Positions 7,010 through 10,188 of a stretch of 10,188 nucleotides of DNA are shown in pieces. Numbering within the stretch: position 1 is the first letter of the stretch; every line of letters begins with the position of its first letter. Origin of the DNA: Bdellovibrionales bacterium (GTDB lineage Bacteria > Bdellovibrionota > Bdellovibrionia > Bdellovibrionales > UBA1609); contig JAGRAG010000025.1 in assembly GCA_020435025.1 (NCBI GenBank), positions 1-10,188 on the forward strand, given 5' to 3'. Both the position numbers and the translations under genes were made by a program. The notes under the pieces were generated by a model, which saw only the letters and a program-made list of their open reading frames with translations, was not told the origin of the DNA and ran no database searches.

Positions 7010-7687
7010 TCACGGTACACAATTTAAAACCCACTGACGTTCTTGGCACCACCAACAGCAGCCACATTCGACAGAATTAAAATCGGTGCAGGATCGAGTG
7101 ATTTCAATCATTTCTTCAAGAAGTCCATGCTTTTGAAAATAGTCACGCACAAAGCGCTTATCAACGTTGGCAAGCGGTCGACAATAGTCAATATGGTAGG
7201 CCTGTTTTTTAACAGTTTTTGGTTGATGGCAATCAAAGTCCCTGTGGCTCATTTTTTTTACATAATCTCCACCGGGAGGCTGAAATTGAAAAGAAGGATC
7301 TGTTGGATTCAAAGTGACGCCATCAAAAAACGCCTCAATTTTACCGGTACGAGCCATTTCTTTTTGAAACGCTTCCATCGCTTCAGTTTTATATTTTCCT
7401 CCTAAGGAAGAGTTGTGAACAATGTGTTCTATAATGACTTTGTTATGAAAGTGGTTTTGGGCTTTTTGTACCACAAGTGCTGCAAAATAACCGCAAAACA
7501 CATCTCCTCTGTTGGGAACTGTAAAGGCAAAGATCTTAAAACTGTCTTCAAGATGGTGTTGAATCGCTGACTCACAAATCATAAAGAGCAAGGAGGCGCT
7601 ATCAAGCCCTCCCGAAACGGTGAGGGCCACGGATTTATAGGGGCGGACATCGATAGTGACAGTATCAGGATGACCAATTTCGACCAT
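7010..7687 (-). CDS. QueC/ExsB-like PP-loop ATPase with a CxxC-type zinc site
   Basis: From ATG 7687 the protein has 225 residues; a TTG two codons earlier (7693) would give 227, and residue numbers here count from that TTG. The PP-loop signature VSGGLDSA (26-33) predicts ATP binding and adenylation of a carboxyl or carbonyl group. The C-terminus has four cysteines in QueC spacing: Cys202, then Cys210, Cys213 and Cys216 in CGCCWWCQER, expected to bind zinc. Length also matches QueC (about 220-230), which makes 7-cyano-7-deazaguanine. The middle is unlike standard QueC: the usual DYGQRH-type segment after strand 2 is replaced by FTVPNRGDVFCGY, and a long His/Cys-rich insert is present (149-171, HRDFDCH, HIDYC). 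No queD, queE or queF neighbour exists. It sits 12 bases after glutaryl-CoA dehydrogenase and 13 before MBOAT. The fold call is strong; substrate unknown. Confidence 0.82.
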   Translation of the reverse strand: MVEIGHPDTVTIDVRPYKSVALTVSGGLDSASLLFMICESAIQHHLEDSFKIFAFTVPNRGDVFCGYFAALVVQKAQNHFHNKVIIEHIVHNSSLGGKYKTEAMEAFQKEMARTGKIEAFFDGVTLNPTDPSFQFQPPGGDYVKKMSHRDFDCHQPKTVKKQAYHIDYCRPLANVDKRFVRDYFQKHGLLEEMIEITRSCTDFNSVECGCCWWCQERQWVLNCVP

Positions 7688-7693
7688 TCTCAA

Positions 7694-7698
7694 TCCTT
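7694..7698 (-). promoter_or_regulatory. Ribosome binding site that decides the PP-loop start
   Basis: AAGGA on the minus strand ends exactly where the TTG at 7693 begins but lies six bases from the ATG at 7687. This favours the ATG. The site partly follows the TAA-TAA end of the dehydrogenase gene, suggesting coupled translation. Confidence 0.6.
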
Positions 7699-7699
7699 A

Positions 7700-8869
7700 T
7701 TACTTAATGGCACTGTGGCCAGTCAGTTGCAGTCCGACGACCAGTCGATGAATGTCTTCAGTGCCCTCATACGTATTGACAGATTCCAAATTCAACATGT
7801 GCCTCATAATAGGGTACTCATCAATAATACCATTTGCTCCCAGCATGTCACGGGCTTCTCTGGCCACTTCTAAAGCCATTTTGCAGTTGTTCATTTTTCC
7901 AAAGGAGACCTGCCAGTGCTGTAGGCGACCCTGTTCCTTTTCTCTGCCCAATTGCAGGGCAACCAATTGCCCTTTAGTGATCTCCTGAGCCATTTTAACT
8001 AGCTTTGCTTGGGCCAATTGGTAATCGGCTAAAACTTTTCCGTCAAAGAGCTTCCGTTGTTGAGAGTACTCAAGAGCTTCGTGGTAGCAGGCATTGGCGG
8101 CCCCGAGAACTCCCCAGGCGATTCCGTAGCGGGCTTGGGTGAGGCACCCTAAAGGGGCCTTTAATCCCAATCCCTTTGGAAGAAGAGCCTCTTCGGGAAC
8201 AACGCAATCTTCAAAATGCAATTCGGACGTCACACTCACTCTTAAGGAAAATTTTCCCTGCATCTTTGAAGTGGAAAATCCAGAAGTTCCTTTTTCAACA
8301 ATAAAGCCTCTTACTTCTCCATCAAGTTTGGCCCAGACAACAGCGATATCAGCCACACAGCCATTGGTGATCCACATTTTATTTCCATTGAGTCGATAGC
8401 CATTGGCCACTTTTTCGGCTTTAGTGAGCATGCCTCCAGGATTGGATCCGGCATCGGGCTCGGTAAGTCCAAAACATCCAATCAGTTCTCCTTTGGCAAG
8501 TTTTGGAAGGTATTTCTGCTTCTGTTCTTCAGAGCCGTAGCTGAAAATTGGATACATCACGAGAGCCCCTTGAACGGAACAGAAGGATCGAATTCCGGAG
8601 TCTCCTCTTTCCAACTCCTGCATAAGAAGACCGTAAGCTACATGGCCAAGACCTGGGCAATCATACCCTTGGATAGTTGACCCTAACAAGCCGAGTTCGC
8701 CAAATCGAGGAATTAAATGAGAGGGAAAGGTTTCATTGCGGTGGCACTCCTGTAATGTGGGAACGACTTCTTTAGAGACAAAATCTCGCACCATATCTCG
8801 CACCATTAACTCTTCATCTGTTAAGAGTCCGTCGAAATTTAAGTAGTTTAAGGATTGATATTCTGCCAT
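7700..8869 (-). CDS. gcdH: Glutaryl-CoA dehydrogenase (acyl-CoA dehydrogenase family)
   Basis: A full-length 389-residue acyl-CoA dehydrogenase. FAD and substrate signatures are intact: CFGLTEPDAGSNPG near 132-145, MWITNG near 164-169, GKFSLRVS, ARYGIAWGVLGAA, ARDMLGANGI and the catalytic-base region NTYEGTEDIH with Glu368. Features shared with glutaryl-CoA dehydrogenases rather than general short-chain enzymes are RSFCSVQGALV (Arg94 and Ser98, matching residues known to contact the substrate's distal carboxylate in the human enzyme) and GLKAPLGCLTQARYG. It would oxidise and decarboxylate glutaryl-CoA to crotonyl-CoA in lysine/tryptophan breakdown, passing electrons to ETF. A GAGGA site (8874-8878) lies four bases before the ATG. 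It is the first gene of a four-gene minus-strand operon. The subfamily call is fairly strong, though its link to the membrane acylation genes is unusual. Confidence 0.9.
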   Translation of the reverse strand: MAEYQSLNYLNFDGLLTDEELMVRDMVRDFVSKEVVPTLQECHRNETFPSHLIPRFGELGLLGSTIQGYDCPGLGHVAYGLLMQELERGDSGIRSFCSVQGALVMYPIFSYGSEEQKQKYLPKLAKGELIGCFGLTEPDAGSNPGGMLTKAEKVANGYRLNGNKMWITNGCVADIAVVWAKLDGEVRGFIVEKGTSGFSTSKMQGKFSLRVSVTSELHFEDCVVPEEALLPKGLGLKAPLGCLTQARYGIAWGVLGAANACYHEALEYSQQRKLFDGKVLADYQLAQAKLVKMAQEITKGQLVALQLGREKEQGRLQHWQVSFGKMNNCKMALEVAREARDMLGANGIIDEYPIMRHMLNLESVNTYEGTEDIHRLVVGLQLTGHSAIK

Positions 8870-8889
8870 AAAGTCCTCATGTGTCGTTT

Positions 8890-8907
8890 AAAAACGGGTC
8901 TATCCCG
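8890..8907 (-). promoter_or_regulatory. Small hairpin plus U-run in the leader of the gcdH operon
   Basis: On the minus strand CGGG (8907-8904) and CCCG (8898-8895) can pair around the loop ATAGA and are followed at once by TTTTT (8894-8890). This has terminator or attenuator shape but the stem is only four base pairs. A second palindrome, TCTTTAAAGA (8920-8929), lies upstream in the same leader. Together they may form a regulatory leader; the evidence is weak. Confidence 0.3.
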
Positions 8908-8954
8908 AATTAATGGTTTTCTTTAAAGAGACCGTTCTCAAGCGATCATTTTTG

Positions 8955-8982
8955 AATTTAAAATGCTTCAGTATTGAGTCAA
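8955..8982 (-). promoter_or_regulatory. Candidate promoter of the gcdH-PP-loop-MBOAT-SGNH operon
   Basis: On the minus strand TTGACT (8982-8977, five of six consensus bases) is followed after 16 bases by TAAATT (8960-8955, four of six). A start near 8948 would give a leader of about 80 bases before the dehydrogenase ATG. The -35 box is embedded in the palindrome TTGAGTCAA (8974-8982), which might also be a protein site. Confidence 0.4.
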
Positions 8983-9018
8983 CGTATATCCTTCACGCGT
9001 TCTCAGTTCTGAAAGAAT

Positions 9019-9222
9019 TTGGTATCCAAACCTGACCATTTGCTGACGGCCTCTCAAAGCGTGAACCACTTCCGAAAAAGAGTCAACTTTTGGCGCAATC
9101 TTCTACGGTATCAAAACCAAGAACTAAAGAGCCTTTCGTTCGTCTTAAAAGATTATTTGGTTAATTTTCCATTGCTTACATGGATGGGTATAGTTAGCTT
9201 TATAGTACTGTGGATTTCTTAG
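9019..9222 (+). CDS. Putative small membrane protein, 67 residues
   Basis: An open frame starting with TTG (no ATG is available and an in-frame TGA lies just upstream at 9010) encodes a 67-residue protein. The first 50 residues are polar and basic (FRKRVNFWRNLLRYQNQELK near 18-37), and the last 20 form one hydrophobic segment ending at the stop (FPLLTWMGIVSFIVLWIS). This is the shape of a tail-anchored or small single-pass membrane protein with a cytoplasmic basic head. The ribosome site is poor (GAAAGAA). It ends 18 bases before the E1 gene, so the two could share a transcript. I recognise no family. It may be a real small protein or a chance frame; the well-formed terminal membrane segment favours the former only slightly. 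Confidence 0.42.
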   Translation: MVSKPDHLLTASQSVNHFRKRVNFWRNLLRYQNQELKSLSFVLKDYLVNFPLLTWMGIVSFIVLWIS

Positions 9223-9230
9223 TTGAGGTA

Positions 9231-9236
9231 AGGAGG
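9231..9236 (+). promoter_or_regulatory. Ribosome binding site that fixes the GTG start of the E1 gene
   Basis: A perfect AGGAGG lies four bases before the GTG at 9241. No ATG occurs in frame until residue 48, so this site supports the GTG as the real start. Confidence 0.75.
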
Positions 9237-9240
9237 GTGC

Positions 9241-10188
9241 GTGTTCAATCGTGCGGAAATCGTCGATAAGGAGTTTGTCAGGCGTGTTAAAGCGAAGGAC
9301 TTTCCACAAAGTGCAACGCAAACAACATTGCTTGAATCAGGACTGAACTCTTATGAGGCCATAGAGCTCTTCGAATCACAAATGGTCAGCCGTCTTTTAG
9401 ATATCGTACAGAGGGAGATGAAGGGACGGGGAGAGAGTTACTACACAATTGGAAGTTCGGGACATGAAGGAAATGTCGTTTTAGGAAAAGCACTCAGCTT
9501 AGAGGACATGTTGTTTCTTCACTATCGAAGTGGGGCCTTGATGATGCAGCGGGCTCGCCTAAAACCAGAAGTTGCCGCAGCTTTTGATTGTCTTTTAGGG
9601 AGTGCGGCCGCCGTCGATGAACCTATTGCCGGTGGACGTCACAAAGTTTGGGGAAGTCTGCCACTAAATGTTCCTCCGCAAACCAGCACAATAGCCTCTC
9701 ATTTACCTAAGGCTGTGGGGGCCGCTCTTTCGATTGGTCGTTCTTTTGATTTAGATATTGATACAAGAAAATTGTCACGAAACTCCATCGTTTTTTGTAG
9801 TTTTGGAGACGCTTCGGCCAATCACTCTACGGCTCAAGGGGCGATTAATACGGCTGGATGGATTGCACGTCAGCAGATCAAGTTGCCGCTTCTTTTTTTA
9901 TGCGAAGACAATGGATTGGGAATCTCTGTTAATACTCCTCCGGGATGGATCGCCGATTCCTTTTCAAGACGTCCTCACATTGAATATTTTCGAGGTGACG
10001 GGTTGCATCTTTTCGATGCCTATCGACAGGCCAGAAAAGCTGTAAATTGGGTACGAAAACTAAGAAGGCCGGCCTTTTTACATTTAGAAATGGTTCGATT
10101 GTTAGGGCATGCCGGTTCCGATGTCGAAACCATGTATCGTACGCAATATGACGTGGAGCTTGCCGAGGGGCAAGATCCTCTCTTGCAT
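9241..10188 (+). CDS. 2-oxoacid dehydrogenase E1 component (thiamine diphosphate-dependent), 5' part
   Basis: The frame runs from GTG 9241 (VFNRAEIVDKEF) to the right edge with no stop, giving 316 residues. The thiamine-diphosphate motif is complete: GDASANHST near 189-197 through to CEDNGLGIS near 221-229, the GDx...N pattern. Other marks of E1 alpha domains are YYTIGSSGHEGN (67-78), LHYRSGALMMQRA (94-106), the phosphorylation-loop-like SGGRH equivalent GGRHKVWGS (131-139), and YFRGDGLHLFDAY (249-261). Instead of the usual GHSTSDD of branched-chain and pyruvate E1 alpha it has GHAGSDVETMYR (289-300). This is a variant I associate with long E1 proteins in which alpha and beta halves are fused, so the gene may continue well beyond the window. 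The protein would decarboxylate a 2-oxoacid and acylate the lipoyl E2. The substrate (branched-chain, pyruvate or other) cannot be fixed here. It is divergent from gcdH. Confidence 0.88.
   Translation, partial: MFNRAEIVDKEFVRRVKAKDFPQSATQTTLLESGLNSYEAIELFESQMVSRLLDIVQREMKGRGESYYTIGSSGHEGNVVLGKALSLEDMLFLHYRSGALMMQRARLKPEVAAAFDCLLGSAAAVDEPIAGGRHKVWGSLPLNVPPQTSTIASHLPKAVGAALSIGRSFDLDIDTRKLSRNSIVFCSFGDASANHSTAQGAINTAGWIARQQIKLPLLFLCEDNGLGISVNTPPGWIADSFSRRPHIEYFRGDGLHLFDAYRQARKAVNWVRKLRRPAFLHLEMVRLLGHAGSDVETMYRTQYDVELAEGQDPLLH

Noticed and set aside
7043..7405. Plus-strand open frame opposite the PP-loop gene
   Set aside because: Antisense shadow; the minus strand carries the PP-loop and cysteine motifs.
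7010..7687. Calling the PP-loop gene queC outright
   Set aside because: The P-loop and zinc cysteines fit, but the central region and the gene neighbourhood do not, so only QueC-like is supported.
4525..7687. A phage-defence island reading based on the QueC-like protein
   Set aside because: No nuclease, cyclase, ATPase of the Qat type, integrase or mobile-element mark is present, and the neighbours are metabolic and envelope genes.
8139..8399. Plus-strand open frame opposite gcdH
   Set aside because: Antisense to a full-length conserved dehydrogenase, with no ribosome site or domain.
9758..10045. Second open frame inside the E1 gene
   Set aside because: The frame shifts relative to the thiamine-diphosphate motif, which is intact in the main frame.

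Overview
The window is chromosomal DNA from a moderately AT-rich Gram-negative bacterium. The gene content resembles the Bdellovibrionota: a MASE1 sensor kinase, a persulfide dioxygenase next to a rhodanese-DUF2892 protein, acyl-CoA metabolism, and dense operons with clear AGGAGG-type ribosome sites. That placement is inferred from gene mix and base composition only and is of low confidence. I see no rRNA, tRNA, CRISPR array, transposase or phage gene.

Layout. (1) Positions 1-1309, minus strand, hold a two-gene sulfur operon: a rhodanese fused to a DUF2892 membrane anchor, then an ETHE1/Blh-type persulfide dioxygenase that runs off the left edge. Its promoter carries a perfect inverted repeat that touches both the -35 and -10 boxes, which looks like a repressor operator. 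(2) Positions 1310-1617 hold no convincing gene. (3) Positions 1618-4350, plus strand, hold a MASE1 histidine kinase, a stand-alone receiver-domain response regulator and a rhomboid-family intramembrane protease. (4) Positions 4351-4524 separate convergent genes and contain a GC-rich element able to fold into a long rod, plus a possible terminator. (5) Positions 4525-8869, minus strand, form a tight four-gene operon. In transcription order it encodes a glutaryl-CoA dehydrogenase, a QueC-like PP-loop ATPase, an MBOAT membrane O-acyltransferase and a membrane-anchored SGNH-type protein. (6) Positions 8870-9018 are a divergent regulatory region. (7) Positions 9019-10188, plus strand, hold a small putative membrane protein and the start of a thiamine-dependent 2-oxoacid dehydrogenase E1, cut by the right edge.

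How the genes may work together. The sulfur operon should oxidise persulfide sulfur and move sulfane sulfur. The MBOAT/SGNH pair matches the general architecture of machines that acylate cell-envelope polymers (DltB/DltD, AlgI/AlgJ). The unusual part is that this pair is co-transcribed with a QueC-like enzyme that has lost the usual QueC surroundings but kept its P-loop and zinc cysteines, and with an acyl-CoA dehydrogenase. This is the best candidate for an undescribed envelope- or metabolite-modifying pathway, but the function is inference. The divergent E1 gene and the glutaryl-CoA dehydrogenase could both belong to amino-acid carbon-skeleton breakdown.
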